64,000 nt of DNA, from contig JAECYW010000004.1 of assembly GCA_023014335.1 (NCBI GenBank), positions 3,596,001 to 3,660,000 on the forward strand, read 5' to 3'. Made by a program: the position numbers and the translations under genes. The number at the start of each line of letters is the position of its first letter. The first letter of the stretch is position 1. Below are positions 33,901 to 46,718 of the stretch, piece after piece. Under the pieces are notes generated by a model, which made no database searches, was not told the origin of the DNA, and saw only the letters and a list, made by a program, of their open reading frames with translations. This stretch comes from Galerina marginata (lineage: Eukaryota; Basidiomycota; Agaricomycetes; Agaricales; Galerinaceae).

Positions 33901-35317
33901 CCCCCACCTCCACCCCCGCCGCCGCTCAACATACCCCCACCCGCACCCCCACTAAGCCCCATCCCCCGACTCTTATCAGTCTGCCACACCCTCAAAGGTT
34001 TACTACTCCTCACATCCCACACCGCAACCACCCCTTCTTGGGAGGCTACCGCGAACTTGCTTCCGTCCCCGGAGAAGGCGGTGGAGAAGGCGGCGGCGAG
34101 GGAGGTGTGGTAGGAGGAGAATGTGTATGGGGAGGCGGAGGCGGTAGAGGAGGAGGAGGAGGAGAAGTCGGGTGGGGGGATGAGCAGGGTTTGGATGGGC
34201 GTGAATGTTATTTGGGACCCGCCTGTGATTTGGTGGAAGTAGATTTTGTTGGAGTCGCCTACGGAGAGGAGGGTGCGGCCGTCTGGGGATATGGACGCTG
34301 GAAAGAGTCGGTAAGGTTAAACCATGTATGCGCATAGAATAGAATAGAATAGAATAGAATAGGAATAACACCCACAATGATTAATAGCCACATCCAACCT
34401 AACCTCCCCAACCTCCCTCAACTTCCTCCTCGCACTCGGCACTCTGATGGGGACATCATACATCCGTATCGTACCATCATTATTACTAATCCCCACGCGC
34501 GGCTCGACGCTGCTCTCGTGCGAGCGCGTGAGGCTGAGCGAGGTGAGGAGCACCGAGTTGTTGATGGAGCCTGTGAGGCGGTCTTCGAAGTCCCAGAGTT
34601 TGCGGGTGCGCCGGGAGCGTTTGGTGCTGGAGGAGGAGCTGGAGGAGGAGGAGGAGGAGGAGGAGGGTGTGTGGTAGGAGAGATGGAGCTCCCGCTCTTG
34701 TCCGCCTGCTGCGATGAGCGTGTCGTCTACGCCTACTGAGAGGGAGGTTAGGGAGTTGGGGGTGAACCCGAGGTCGGAGAGTAGGCGGGTTGGCTGGGTG
34801 GGGTTGATAAGCGCTCATATTCGAGTAACGGAATGAAAGTTGGACAACTTACAGCGCCTGGAGCGTGCATGTCCTGCTCCATGATCCCCCTGTTGACGAT
34901 GTAATCCACTACGCCTTGTTCGCGCGGGCATATGAGCAGGTCTCGGAGTTGGCTGGCCACGTCGAGGTAGTCATCAGTGTCAGTGGTCGTCAGTGGTCAG
35001 TCATTAGTTCATTCATTGAAGGTCGTGATGTTGGCACATTGAGGTCGAATGTCGGAAGTCGACGTTGGAGGGGGAGACGGAGGTATTGCATCGTCAGAGA
35101 TTGTCCGCGATCGGTGGCGTTATTCAGTTCGTATCAGATCAATCGAAGTGAGAATCAAGGAATATAAAGAAAGAAAGAAAAGAAGAAGAGGAGTGATCAG
35201 CCACCACACGAAACCCTCCACAAATGACAGAACCACTCACACATGCGCGATGGAGGGCTGGGCAGGCGCGATGGCGAGGGGCTGGTTCGAGTCGATGAGC
35301 GACGGGTCTCTGGCCAT
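30955..35317 (-). CDS. WD40 / DUF2415-domain protein with very long low-complexity C-terminal half
   Basis: Start ATG 35317 (MARDPSLIDS). Exon 1 ends 35241 at GTGAGT; exon 2 begins 34952 and reads HVQLRDLLICPREQGVVDYI. Three more introns lie near 34,795-34,850, 34,302-34,371 and 33,670-33,740; about 1,290 residues. WD40-like blades include VGISNNDGTIRMYDVPI, SISPDGRTLLSVGDSNKI and VASQEGVVAVWDVRSSKPL. The DUF2415 signature is FTEHTSLVHVVDARTFETH. The family includes, to my recollection, yeast Ylr149c/Gid11, a substrate receptor of the GID ubiquitin ligase; orthology here is inference. After it come ~650 residues of simple repeats (QTQTQT, TNTNTN, poly-Ser, poly-Glu, poly-Gly), then a last blade-like DLAGLCFDPSGERMYVAG. 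GC content is very high here. No frame break. Confidence 0.85.
34335..34365. repeat. Pentanucleotide microsatellite (AGAAT)n inside an intron
   Basis: About five to six units of AGAAT between the acceptor and donor of an intron of the WD40/DUF2415 gene. Confidence 0.85.
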
Positions 35318-35452
35318 CTCTGTCTGGTCTGGTCCTATTCCTTGAACTCGTCTGATCCAGATTCAACCTGGACTTGATATGATAGTCGATGGAATGGATG
35401 TCTACGGATCTGACAGCGCTAGAGTCGAATCTAGTGTTAACGTTGGTGTCGC

Positions 35453-35482
35453 AGTCGTAGTAGTAGTCGTAGTCGTAGTCGA
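35453..35482. repeat. GTAGTC/GTAGTA microsatellite upstream of the WD40 gene
   Basis: Run of trinucleotides (GTAGTAGTAGTCGTAGTCG) within the presumed 5' leader or promoter of the minus-strand gene. Confidence 0.7.
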
Positions 35483-35765
35483 AAGTCAAGAAACAAACTA
35501 CAGTCTGAGAACAGCGTGAATAGAATCGTGAGTCGCAAAGCACCAGAATGGACGCTCGCAATGGAAGTCGGTGGTTTGAGACCATTCACCGCGCGGCAGT
35601 GACGGCACCGTCATTCGGCTACATTGCGTCTTCTCAAGTCCCCGACTCCCACGCACAGATTCCCCTGAGACAGACCCGACCAGTCACTGACAGCGACGGC
35701 GCGTGCAACGTTCAGTTACGTTTTCAGTCATCGAAGATCCCACTAGGGCTATAAGCTATACCAAT

Positions 35766-36240
35766 GACCGCGACGCCATGGCCATCGACACCGTGGCTGT
35801 CAGCTATCAAGATATTTGTACCCTCCGCAGCGACGATTCGAGGCACCCAGACGGGCTCGGAGACCCTTTCCCTTTTGACCTCCATCGCCATTCTCCATTA
35901 TCGTGTTCTCATGTGTTCAACTTGCCTATAGTCTGTGTTTCTACGGCCTTCGATCTCCCTGATTATAATTACACCAAGGCCCCAACTGCCGTTCCCCGTT
36001 TATAACTCGACTTGGTGGTATCATTGTCAATGGAGCTGATGCAAGTTTGCAGGAGACTACAAGTTTCCTCAGTCGGACGAGGATCGCCATTCCGCTGCAT
36101 ACGAAAAATTCAAACGGGGTTTTGCCGGGCAGACTCATAACCAACAACCAACTACCGGTAAGTGCTACTATACTTACCAGATGATCATCGTTTATAATTA
36201 CTATCTCCAGCCAGCGACAAGGCTGACGTGAACGGCTGAA
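35766..36240 (+). CDS. Possible small gene, C-terminal exons only convincing
   Basis: An acceptor TTTGCAG near 36,049 opens DYKFPQSDEDRHSAAYEKFKRG, then FAGQTHNQQPTT, ending at a canonical donor GTAAGT near 36,151. An acceptor CCAG near 36,210 continues in phase to ASDKADVNG and a stop. The composition is protein-like, but upstream exons and the start (candidate ATGs at 35,766 and 35,781) are unclear. The family is not recognised. An alternative frame in the same exon is also open, so this is tentative. Confidence 0.3.
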
Positions 36241-37189
36241 CATAGAATACTTGAAGTACTCGACCCCATGACTCTGCCTCTGCGGAAATCAGAAATACTC
36301 AACCGTAACGGCATTCCGCATTACACTCGGATACGGTGATCACGAAAAATTGAACCTTTGATCCTTCAAGCTTGTCGACCAACTCTAAAAATTCCAATTC
36401 CAAATCCAATTCTATACAGATAATCATCTTCATAATGAAATGCCACCGTTCATGATCAGTGCCACTGTCAACTCCAGCCCCAACATACATATTACTCTGA
36501 GCCTCAGAACAAGCGCACAAGGCGAAATATGTCAATGACAAACGACTGCCCAGTGCAAGTTTTCCGTCCGACTATCAATATCAATGTGCCGCTGATTGTC
36601 AACTCTATTTTTTTACATCTCCAGTGATCAGGTCCAACGAATGAAGTTTAACTTTATGTACAGGGCCCTCATTCACATCTGTCACGGCCATTGTCAACGC
36701 CAACGCCAACGCCAGCTGGGCACCCTGAACATTAAAACCCTCCTGACCTTGGTGGCCTAGCCTTCATGCAGGGCTTGACGTTATCTGACACCGCCGACCG
36801 GCCCATCCAGTCAAAGTATTCTATCAAAGACCCACATATCATATCTGTCCTATCCACATCCCGATCCAAGTTGACAAAACGGAAAAAAGGAAAAGGACCA
36901 GATGTCTATCAAATTTTCAACACCATCTCGCATTAAATTTTCGCTATTTTTCCCTCGATTCTTCTCGCTCCCTGAGCGCAGAGTCCCTGCGTCCCAATCA
37001 GCACTGATTTTCATCAAAAGCAGTCTGCACACACAACGCCGTTTTCCTTAACCTTCCTAATTTCCTGGCACACCTCGACCCTCATCGCCGTCGCCGAGAC
37101 GCTCAGGCTGCCCACAGATCCAGAGATTCAGTCCAAGAAGCAAACCAGACTCCAAACTCCAAACTCCAGTTGCCCAATCGCGTCTTTCG

Positions 37190-38065
37190 TGGACTATGTC
37201 ATTCAAATTTAAACACGAAACCGTTCCACCAGACTCTACACTGTTCTGGAGTTCGTGTTGGATGTACGGCGAAAGCTACTCCTGCTGCTCTGGTCATCGA
37301 ATACGAATACGGATAGGAAGCTGCAGCTGGCAGCTGGAAGCTTGAAGGACCAGCGACAAAATGAACTTGGAGTTCGAATCCAAAAATCGTTCAACAACTC
37401 GCTCGACCGTTATGGTACCCACACCATTGGTACCATTGACGATTTTTGGGAATGCGAATGGGACTTCCTAATTTCCTACTTAGCACACACCGGCTCCAGA
37501 TTCAGAGATTCAGAGCTGCACCTGACCTGACCGGCTTTGGATCTGACGCTCGCATCTTTCCACTTGCAACCTACGTCCTTCCGTCCATGGCCCGCTCATT
37601 TTCGATTTTTCATGACACCACTTTATGGGCGCCCACCGTTCTCCGTGTATCATAAACATAATCACAATCCTATCTCGGCATTGGCGGTTAATGTTGTTGG
37701 CCAGTATCGTCGTCCGACGATGGCCATTATTTCGTCTCGTCTCGTCCCCCCAGTCCCCAGATTCTGTTCCGGACCCGCTGCGATCCAGATTTCAAGTGGC
37801 TTAGCTAGCATACAGAATACGAAACCATTTCACCTGACTCTACCCTATTGAATGCCAGCTCTGGCCGCCCGCTATCGCTATCGTTTATGATATATGACAA
37901 AAGGAACCTTTGAGTTCGAAACCAACCATCGTTCAGCAATACACTCGGATTGGCTCTGGCCCAGGCTTGACCATTATGGTACCGACATCACTGGCATCAT
38001 TGACGATTACGAAGGCAGCTGAAGTTCGTGTACATCACCCGCTGGGTAATTCCGGTATGTTAGGG
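37190..38065 (+). repeat. Imperfect direct duplication, ~600-bp period
   Basis: Shared in order: CACGAAACCGTTCCACC / TACGAAACCATTTCACC, GACTCTAC, GGAGTTCGAA / TGAGTTCGAA, CGTTCA.CAA, and GACCGTTATGGTACC / GACCATTATGGTACC, then CATTGACGATT. Unit 1 is about 37,190-37,460 and unit 2 about 37,795-38,065. Confidence 0.6.
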
Positions 38066-38164
38066 AGTGGGAATGGGAATGGGAATGGGATAGCGGTGGT
38101 GTTGGGCCGAAATCGAAGCTTTCAACCGGGATACTCATAGTTGCATGCGACCGTGGACGGAAAT

Positions 38165-38550
38165 GGGTTCACTCCTCGGTTTATCGACCAAAGGAAGTAC
38201 GAAAACTCCACTCCAAAACTGCTGATGTTTTCTTCCAGCGCAAGGATGGGATCTCAGGCTTTCGATGGTTATAACCTGTTATGGTACAGTTACTTTTTTC
38301 ATGAAGATCGATTGCTTGAGCACATCGCTAACCAGTATTCCAGTGGTGGAACATGCGACCGGGGATATCAGGATGAAAATCGGTTTACCTATCACTCCTC
38401 GGTTTATAAGGAAGTACGAAGACTCTGCTCCAAAATTGCTCGCGTCAGGGATGGGACCTCGGGCTCGCGACGGCTGTGTATGGTACAGATTTATTTTTTT
38501 CCATGTAAATCGATTGCTCAAGCACATAGCTGACAGTAACAGTAACAGGG
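38165..38550 (+). repeat. Imperfect direct duplication, ~225-bp period
   Basis: Shared in order: CACTCCTCGGTTTAT, GGAAGTACGAA, CTCCAAAA, AGG.ATGGGA, TATGGTACAG, TCGATTGCT.GAGCACAT / TCGATTGCTCAAGCACAT. Confidence 0.7.
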
Positions 38551-38714
38551 AAAAGAACACCTGAATCCGGGAACTCGGAACCAAAATAAATGCGGGAGGG
38601 TTCGAACAGAACAGAAGTAAACACACTCATTTCGCTGTTCGCATCGTCACTGGCATCGATATCGCCGCAGAAATTGTCGACCAAGAAGGAAACGCGAGCA
38701 GCCCAGCCACCCAC

Positions 38715-39460
38715 GAGGCCAGACGCCACCGCGCCCACAATGAAAGCGAGTTCTCGCACCGGCTTTCACCCATTATTACTCCCTGGACACGATCCCAACA
38801 GATATCGATCTGGACACCACTCGGCGAGTGCGCGTGGTTGGTCAATACAGGCTGGAGAGGAGTGCTGGCGTCGGAATATCCTTTCCTGACTTCATTCCGG
38901 AGTCTGTTCAACCTTTCGAGTTTCCAGAGACAGGTGGCACTATTTGCGTAGAATGACGACTTACTCATTCATTAAAGCAATCTTTGACTGCTCATGTTCT
39001 CTTCCAGTTCAGGGATGGGACCACAGCCTGTCGATGGTTAGAGTGCACTCCGACTCAGACTTTCACATGGACAGTGATAGGGAGAAGGAACAGACCAAGG
39101 AGGAAATGAAAAGCCCACCAGAGTCCACGCACACGCCACCGCGCCCACAAATGAGCCCACAAACGATTTCTGGTACCGGATTTCACCATTTAATGTCCCT
39201 CGGGCACGATCCTGGTAGACGTGGACACTATAGACTCGGATAGAGGGGTGCGCATGGTCGTTCAATATCAACAGGAGAGGAATAAGCGACCCGACCTGCC
39301 ACCGACGCCCACAACCCAATCGAGTGCTGGAGTCGGATTTATCCTTTCCCAACTTCATTCCGGAGTTTTTGCGACGTTTCGAGTTCGAAGGTTTCCGAAC
39401 TTGCCCACAGGTCGCATGATCTGTGTAGAACGACGACTCTACTCGCCCATTCACAATCAG
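38715..39460 (+). repeat. Imperfect direct duplication, ~420-bp period
   Basis: Unit 1 (about 38,715-38,970) and unit 2 (about 39,140-39,450) share CCACCGCGCCCACAA, CACCGG/TACCGG TTTCACC, CACGATCC, GTGCTGG.GTCGGA, TCC.AACTTCATTCCGGAG-type text and GTAGAA.GACGACT. Confidence 0.6.
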
Positions 39461-40164
39461 ACAAGCAGCCTTTCTTTTGCCATCGGAAATAACGAACATG
39501 TACACACCACGTCGTCCACATTCAGAACCACGTCGACATCCAGCGATCACGTATTGAAATATCACCTCAATCAGACACCCCCAATCACGTCTACTCACTC
39601 CAGCGATCGTGCATCACGCAATACCATCTCAGTCACATTACGTACACCCAATCACTGCTAAACTCCTCTCGATCGCTCAATCGTTTATGTACTCCTCAGC
39701 GATCTTGGAGGTACCGAGACTTGGTCTGTGCTTGGTGATTAATCACAGCTCACAGCCTCAGCCATCAATTAGCGCCGGATCAGTCTCGTCCAGAACGGAG
39801 TGAACTTAGATGTGCTCAACCCGGAGTCACAGGCACTGTCAGGCAGTCAATACATACAAGTCGCTATCGACCCGACCCTGCCGCTGCTTGCACCGTTTGG
39901 TGATATGATATTCGACGCCGTTCATGAAACCTTTCTCCTGCTCTACCTGGAACTGGGTCCAGAGAGCAGATCCCTCATCGCGCGCGATACTTATTAATTC
40001 TCTGTTCCTCTGCGATAACAAAGGAACGGAAAACGAAACGGAAACAAGTTACTGACATAGTCACTCTCCAATGTTGCACTTTGCGCCGTCGACTTTGTCT
40101 TTGATCCTTGAGGCTGATCCCGTGTACAATTAAATCTCCAACCAGCTTAGACTCCGAAGCCTCC

Positions 40165-41180
40165 ACCTTGATTTCTGACTTGCCGGAGCAACTGCTCATT
40201 CCGTGCTCTGTGCTTCTTTTCTTTTCTAGATCTCGGAATGACATACGGAAACGAGTGACAAGCGGGAGTCGTCGCAATTGCTTGGCTCCGTTGACCTCGA
40301 CCGTTACGGTCGTCGTGTAAACTATTTGGCGCCTGATGATCTCGTACGCTTGCCCGGATGCATCGTTCTGGGATGTGCAGCCGGCAAGCAAACGGACATG
40401 GAGACCAACTGGCGTTCGACATTCGACGTTCGACATCGATGCGATGACAAAGGAGGGATCGCCAACTTGCCGGACCACTCAGTGTAGCTCCCTTCGTATC
40501 CAAATCATCACCGGCCTGAATTCACGGAGTAACGGCTTTGGTGAAAAATGTCTGCGTTGGATATACCGTTTCTCCTGGGATGACACTTGCCAATTTAATT
40601 GTGAACCTGCATGGAGCCCGCAGTCGCTGGCCTTTTTCTTACTGGGGAAACTGCTCGCTGCTCGTTCCATTATTTTATTTTCTGACGGAAATAAACTTGA
40701 CACCATATTGGCCGTCGTTGTGCAACGCGCCTGGCGTCTTCGGTGAGGAAACCATGGGCATTGGCTTTCAACTTTCGACAAGGAAAGGACAATATCCGGC
40801 TCCTCATGATCACCAACGGCGCCTGATCCATATCTTCCCATGACGCCTGAAATCAGTGGGATCGACATCCTATGTGGCGATGTGCCGAATGGCAGACAGA
40901 AACAAGCTCGCAGTTTCACTTAACCTTGACCGTTACCGTCGTTGTTGACCGTGAAGGTTGACGTTTGAAGCGTGAAGTTGAAAGCCGCGTGGAATATTTG
41001 TAGCGTGCAAGACCTTGTGGACCGTCACCTTCAAATTCACACTTGTTCAACATGACCGTGTACTTGCCGGAGTACCTCGCCGCAATTGCTCGTTCCGTGG
41101 CTTTGGTTTTCCTCCGGAATGACATGCAGAGAGAAGTTCAGAGTTGGACTGACCTGTCACTGTTAGCCTTGGCCGTCGTA
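40165..41180 (+). repeat. Imperfect direct duplication, ~880-bp period
   Basis: Shared in order: ACTTGCCGGAG, GCTC.TTCCGTG, TCGGAATGACAT / CCGGAATGACAT. Associated with CGACCGTTACGGTCGTC-type text at about 40,300 and CGTTACCGTCGTTG at about 40,930. Confidence 0.45.
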
Positions 41181-44100
41181 TTTAAGCATTGATCGTGTGA
41201 GGCGACTTCAGTCCTAGTTTGCCATGGCTTAGCCGGCGCGAATCTGTGCATCACAGTAAGCCTGCTTAACTTTCGACAGTGAATTCTTGTTACGATGGCC
41301 GCCATTGTTTCCTGGTGTCAAAAACTGCACAACCACGCGACAGTCGACATCGACAAAAGGACGAATAGAGACGATTTCGGTATCGACGCGGCTACACTGC
41401 ACGTACACCTTATTCATCTACATCCGAGTCCACGCTTAGTTAAATTTAGGTTATGTACACTGAACCACGGGCAAGAAGTGGCCGCTAAAGCAATGATTCT
41501 CACTTCGCCGCTTTTCTACCAGCGTGCATACACGTTCGAGCTGGAGCAGTAATCAAGACAACGGTGAAAAGTTGAAACGCCAAGTCAAGGGTGCCAACGG
41601 TGAGGTTGTTTCTGCTCATCAAGTGCCATGACATAGCCGGTGCGAAAAAGCCGCGGTCTGAGCATTCAACATGGGCATTCGTGTTTGACCGCAAGGAAGC
41701 ACAAATAATCTACCGACTGATGCTGCACATTGGCTGCACCTTTCTCTTTCTTATTTAGAAGCCTCATCCATGGCCCATCGGTTCAAAACCGGTGCGATTC
41801 TACTGTCCAATACACCCAGGCTCGAATTTTATGGTCGTCTAAATAGACTGCCGGCGATTCTGTCTACTTAAGCTCTGGGAGACTTGAGGGAAACAAGTTT
41901 GGATTGCAACTGTCGATCTTCATTAGAGCATCGGCGTGATCTGATCCGGCATGACAGGCAGAGCCGGGGCCAAGGTGAACGTCAAGGCGGACATGGTGTA
42001 TGGAATCGGCTTTGTGCTTTCCCAAGAGGGTTACGAGAAACCATTTGCTGGCACGTACTCCAAGGTGGCACTGGCACCCTTCCCGCGGATCTTTGGACTA
42101 CCTGTGGCGTCTCTCTGGCGCATGGGTAACAGTCGATTAGTAGCAGCCGCGAATGTTTCACCATGGCTTGGTGTGTGTGTATCGTGGAATATTGGTTAAT
42201 GTGGATTCTGGCTTCCCATCGACACCACTTGTGTGTACGTTTCCCCAAACCGACCCAATACTCACATCGATTCCGCTTTTCTTGAAAAAACTTTTTTAAA
42301 CTCGGCGCTTATGATTGAGTTGCTAATCCACACTTCGAATTACTGAATACTTAACACGATTGGGCAGGCGCTGAACTTTTGGGGTGTGTGTTGTAATAAA
42401 CAACGAAGGCGCCTGTCGGCCTGCCCAAATTTCCACATGAATTGTCCTCAATAACTCCATGACTCGATGTTGCTTCTCCCACTCACTATGCCTTCAAGTT
42501 CAACTTCATCCATGCTACTTGAATCATTGATGCTCGCTGACCGCCTAAGAAAACCCGTTTGCCATCATGATCATCCGTAGCCTTGGTTTTCGTGTCCAGC
42601 GAAACGTCTCCCCACGTATACGGTAGGAACGCGACTTTAGTAATCCGACAACTCGACATTGAATAATAAACATTCGTCCAACCATATTCTGTCCACACGC
42701 TCGGACCGAGAACACATTACGCTTCTGTCATTCAGTGCCGTTCTCCAGGCTCAAATGGGTCGTCACAATAAAAGGGCACTACCACCAGTACAGCCCGCGC
42801 ATTTGGTCGACCGACAATTCTAAGGGATTCACGCGATACCCGCGTATTTTCTCATTCTACATCCTTTCTTGAACTTTCATCTTTTCCCCTTTTACGATTG
42901 CAACGTAGATCGAGAACGAACGATATATTATTTCCCACCCAACAGCTTCCACCTCAAGTTCGGATTGCTGATTCCCTTCCTTTACCGTCATTATTTCACT
43001 TGCCCGTTTCTCATGGACGGGTGAATCCACCAAAACATCGCTGTTGGCTCCCAGACCTAATTTTATCTCCGCAGCCTAATGTCCGAATCGACGTCTATGT
43101 CAAAAATAAATTTTGATGCCTCTTTTAGTGACCGACAATACGGACGCGATACAAACCAAGGATCGTAGTAAGTATGTAGCAGTAAGTATTTCGGCTCTAG
43201 GGGAGGTATTTTTACTGATGCCGCAGATTGTAGCCCGGCTTAGTCATGACATTATGTTGACAAGTTCATGGATGTCGCTCGCCTGTACGGTTCTAGCACT
43301 TGAAGCCTGACGAGTGAGTCGCTGTACTCTGATAATGAGCTCGGTACGCCACGACTCGCAAACTAGACTCGTGGTCATCATCGGTTATTCACTCTTGTTT
43401 GGTATAATAATTGTCTTGTTCGGTTCTTATACAGCCCAATTGCGTGTATAAACTCATGGCTATCTACTATGTCAACCGTCTCCGGAGCCATCCGCACTTA
43501 ACTTCAAACTGATTGAAATCCACTGGCTTCAGTACTCTTACTTTACAGCGTGGCTTCGTTCCTTCGAGTTTATTTCCGCCCATGGCTTTAAATTTTGATT
43601 ACAAACTCTGCGCCATTGGCTTTCTGGGCTGGGTTAACATCACGATATGTACCTAAAGAATTGAAGTAGGTATGTAAAGAAGGTGGCGTTCCGTACTCTT
43701 TGGAGATCTGAAGATAAGATACGGCGGCCTGACATATCGTGATCTCGGGAGGTGCTGATGTTAAAAGATAAGGTATGTCTCGAACAAGATATTATACCTA
43801 ACGAGACTAAATTACTGGACTTCCTTACCATGGCCAATTCTTAAAGCCGCCCAATTTCCTTCAGATTTACCCCAGTGCAATACTCGATGGGGTTTTCATG
43901 ACCATCCATCCGGTCATCAGTTGAAGGACCTTCTATTTTTACGAAGCCCCCCAAGAAGTGGTTTTTGAAACCTGGAGCGGAGATGTTTGTAAGCCATTGT
44001 CATACCAACCTATATGAACACGAGGACGAGAACCGAGGGACGGTTCGCCGCAACGCCCGATTCGAATTTCCTAATATATACTTGTGTGGCGCATTACGTG

Positions 44101-44910
44101 CACACTTGAATGTGTACAGGACCTGACTGTGGAATTAGCAAAAATCAGACGCGTCATAAGCTGAATACCCGAGAATATATCCTCTTGGACAGTTTGAGAT
44201 CAGTATATTCGATTGCTCTGTGCTAAATCGCTCTGCGCCGAGTCTGCGGTCTACTCGTACATGGCTTCCCTCGCTGACATTGCCCAGGGTCCGACATATA
44301 GCCGGCGCCAACTTTTTCCGACTCACATGCACCTTAATTTCATCAGAGATGTTAATTCTCTCCTGGCTGATAAAAGATGTGTATTTTCTGAAGAGAAATT
44401 AGTTCAAGGAGAAGCCAAGGAGAAGCAGGCTTGACGTTGACCATTTTCAGCATAGCCAACAGCAATCGGCAACGGACACAGACATTCGAAGCGAAGATAA
44501 GATCTAAAACTCCTTTCTGGTCTATCGAAGTGAATTAGTGGTGAATAGTGATGCTGTTTTTTTGAGGTACATCATGATTGGCTTTGCTCACCGACTATTG
44601 ATGTTACATATCAGAAACCCCATTCAAGTTGGGAGCCTTGTTGAGGAGAGTTAAAAGAGCTGCAATCTCTTGCGGTGTCGAGCGCTGCGAACGGGGGTAT
44701 CCTAAGACTGAACACTTGCGAGTCTCTGCTAAGGTTCAAAGATAAGATTGAACGACAAGGCGGCACCCATCCATATTTGGATCGTCGGTCTATAAAAAAC
44801 ACGCACAATGCGTCGTCAATAAGGTGCCTCAGCACCGAGTGCATTGGAATTTCTTTGAATCCGCCTAATCAGTCCTTAAGCTGACCGCTTTCGAATTATG
44901 AGCGAAGGCA

Positions 44911-46590
44911 ATGCTTCATTTCTATCCTAGGGAATATTTCACTGATGCTGGTCGCTCTACCCCAGGTTCCAGCCAAGTTGAAGATGCCACAACGAGAAAT
45001 GTTGAACCAATTTCCAGGTTACACGAAGATGTGCTATGGAAAGTATTCCTAGTAAACGCCGATATGATGAACGACAAAGGAGGTCGCACCTATGTGGGGG
45101 ACAAGGTTTCCGGTTGGACAGAACGCGCATTGACCATTACATGGACGTGTTCCCATGTTTGTCGTCGATGGAGGCAATTAATCATCCATTCGCCGTCATT
45201 GTGGGGGAAGCTCATTGACCTAGATGGTCTGGCTTCAATCCAGCCACAATGGAAGGACGAGATAATGCGCAGGACCGGCTCGGCTACTCTTAGCGTGAAG
45301 GGAAGTGTCTTCGCGCAGAAGCCGACTGAGCTGAACTTCGCCCTTTCCATCCTCCAAGATCACTGGCCACGAATCCAGATCCTGAAGCTCAGAATTTCTC
45401 GAGGATCAACGCTTCCTAGTCGTACCTGGAAGCTCTTCGACAGACCAGCGCCAGCTCTCCAAACATTTTACCTCGAATCTAGGGACGGTTTCCAGCATCC
45501 GATGAGTCCGGCCCCAAGTTTTGGGTTGATATTCGCCAATCACGTGCCCTTAATCCGCCATTTTGGATCCTGGAGGTATAATCTGAAATTCACACCAGAG
45601 ATGACATGGATATCCTGCATTCGCCGGTTAGATGTATCCTACAACTCCTCGATGTCGATTGACGATTGGTTATTGGCATTAGGACATATGCCCCAAATCG
45701 AGCATCTGAATCTGATGTTATCCTTTCCCATTCCCCCGGATACTCGGACTACTTCCCAAGTACACCTACCGAATCTTACAGAGATTTGCGTCAATAACCG
45801 CCTGAGAGCTTGGGCTGTGTTTTTGGCCCAGATTACACCTCGTATTGGGTGTCACCTTTCTGTTAGCACGGTTGACGAAGTTGAACCCTATCATCCTCTG
45901 GATCTAACACTGGCCACCCAAGTGCTGTCCAGGTATTCCCAAAACTGGTTTAACAACCGCATCGTCACTACACTTTCCCTCTCTGTATTTCATACCTCTC
46001 TTTTCATTCGGAACCATCTCTCAAGTCCTGACGCGGAATCATTCCAAGTTGACGTCGGGTGCGCAGGGCCCGATGAACTCTCTACCATAACTCCTCTTCT
46101 CCAGGCATTTTCTTCTTGCAACTTCAAGAATATCACTACACTTGACTTGCTTATCAATTTATTCCCATTTCAAGTCCTTGATTCCAGTGTCCATCGCTTT
46201 CTAGCTTCCCTCTCATCTGTCGAAACCCTCCAAATAATACCGCGAGAGGAGCCCCAGGCTTTCATTCCATTACAGAACGCCTTGCTCCTACCTGGACATG
46301 AAGATCAAGAGTTGCAACCCCCCGTACTTCCCCATGTCCGGACAGTCAAACTGCTGGGGCGTCAGGAAGTATTGCCCCCAGAGACTATCGAAGCCTTTCT
46401 ACCTTTTCTAATCTCGCGAATGAAATCTCAGGCCCCCGTCCAAGTTCTCGACCTCACAGACTGTCAAGTCAAAGAAGGCTTGCATATTTTGGACGAAATG
46501 GCTGACTTGAAAGTGGTTTACAATAGTCCGGGTGGCATTCAAGAACATATTTGTGGGGCGAAATCCCACAATGAAGGTAGGTCCGGGTGA
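44911..46590 (+). CDS. F-box-like protein, single exon, 559 aa
   Basis: Uninterrupted frame. The F-box-like motif is at about residues 34-100: ISRLHEDVLWKVFLVN, a short insert, then ITWTCSHVCRRWRQLIIHSP and SLWGKLIDL, the usual Agaricomycete form. The remainder has irregular Leu-rich strands (LQIIPR, HVRTVKLLGRQE, VQVLDLTDCQV) that suggest degenerate LRRs. Probably an SCF ubiquitin-ligase receptor; substrate unknown. ATG 44911 opens the frame; an out-of-frame ATG at 44,898 precedes it and would stop after ten codons, so either it is an upstream ORF or the start involves an intron. Intact. The palindromic element begins 129 bp after its stop. Confidence 0.8.
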   Translation: MLHFYPREYFTDAGRSTPGSSQVEDATTRNVEPISRLHEDVLWKVFLVNADMMNDKGGRTYVGDKVSGWTERALTITWTCSHVCRRWRQLIIHSPSLWGKLIDLDGLASIQPQWKDEIMRRTGSATLSVKGSVFAQKPTELNFALSILQDHWPRIQILKLRISRGSTLPSRTWKLFDRPAPALQTFYLESRDGFQHPMSPAPSFGLIFANHVPLIRHFGSWRYNLKFTPEMTWISCIRRLDVSYNSSMSIDDWLLALGHMPQIEHLNLMLSFPIPPDTRTTSQVHLPNLTEICVNNRLRAWAVFLAQITPRIGCHLSVSTVDEVEPYHPLDLTLATQVLSRYSQNWFNNRIVTTLSLSVFHTSLFIRNHLSSPDAESFQVDVGCAGPDELSTITPLLQAFSSCNFKNITTLDLLINLFPFQVLDSSVHRFLASLSSVETLQIIPREEPQAFIPLQNALLLPGHEDQELQPPVLPHVRTVKLLGRQEVLPPETIEAFLPFLISRMKSQAPVQVLDLTDCQVKEGLHILDEMADLKVVYNSPGGIQEHICGAKSHNEGRSG

Positions 46591-46711
46591 ATAACCTTTA
46601 TGTGGTATTAGCATCGGCGCGGCAAGCTCTTCTTTGATTATATTGGACTAGAGGACACTACCACGGTACAGAGGACGGTTCTTACATAGTCCTTACTCTG
46701 TTTTGAGAATT

Positions 46712-46718
46712 TTAAATG
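46712..46718. repeat. Target-site duplication, left copy (TTAAATG)
   Basis: TTAAATG lies directly before the inverted-repeat end CACATAGGG; an identical 7-mer lies directly after the other end. Confidence 0.8.

Larger units (their letters stand above)
36241..44910. other. Gene-poor region with old direct duplications
   Basis: Nearly 8.7 kb with no convincing gene. From 37.2 to 41.2 kb it is built largely of imperfect direct repeats (listed separately). A short exon-like frame at 41,951-42,126 (MTGRAGAKVNVKADMVYGIG) ends at a GTAACA donor but connects to nothing. Bases 42,300-44,900 show nothing recognisable. Confidence 0.5.

Noticed and set aside
41770..41810. T-arm-like GGTTCAAAACC sequence suggesting a tRNA
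   Set aside because: No matching acceptor stem, anticodon arm or D-arm could be placed around it.
46712..46715. piggyBac-type TTAA target site for the palindromic element
   Set aside because: TTAA is not directly adjacent to the left inverted-repeat end (ATG intervenes); the full 7-bp TTAAATG duplication explains both sides.
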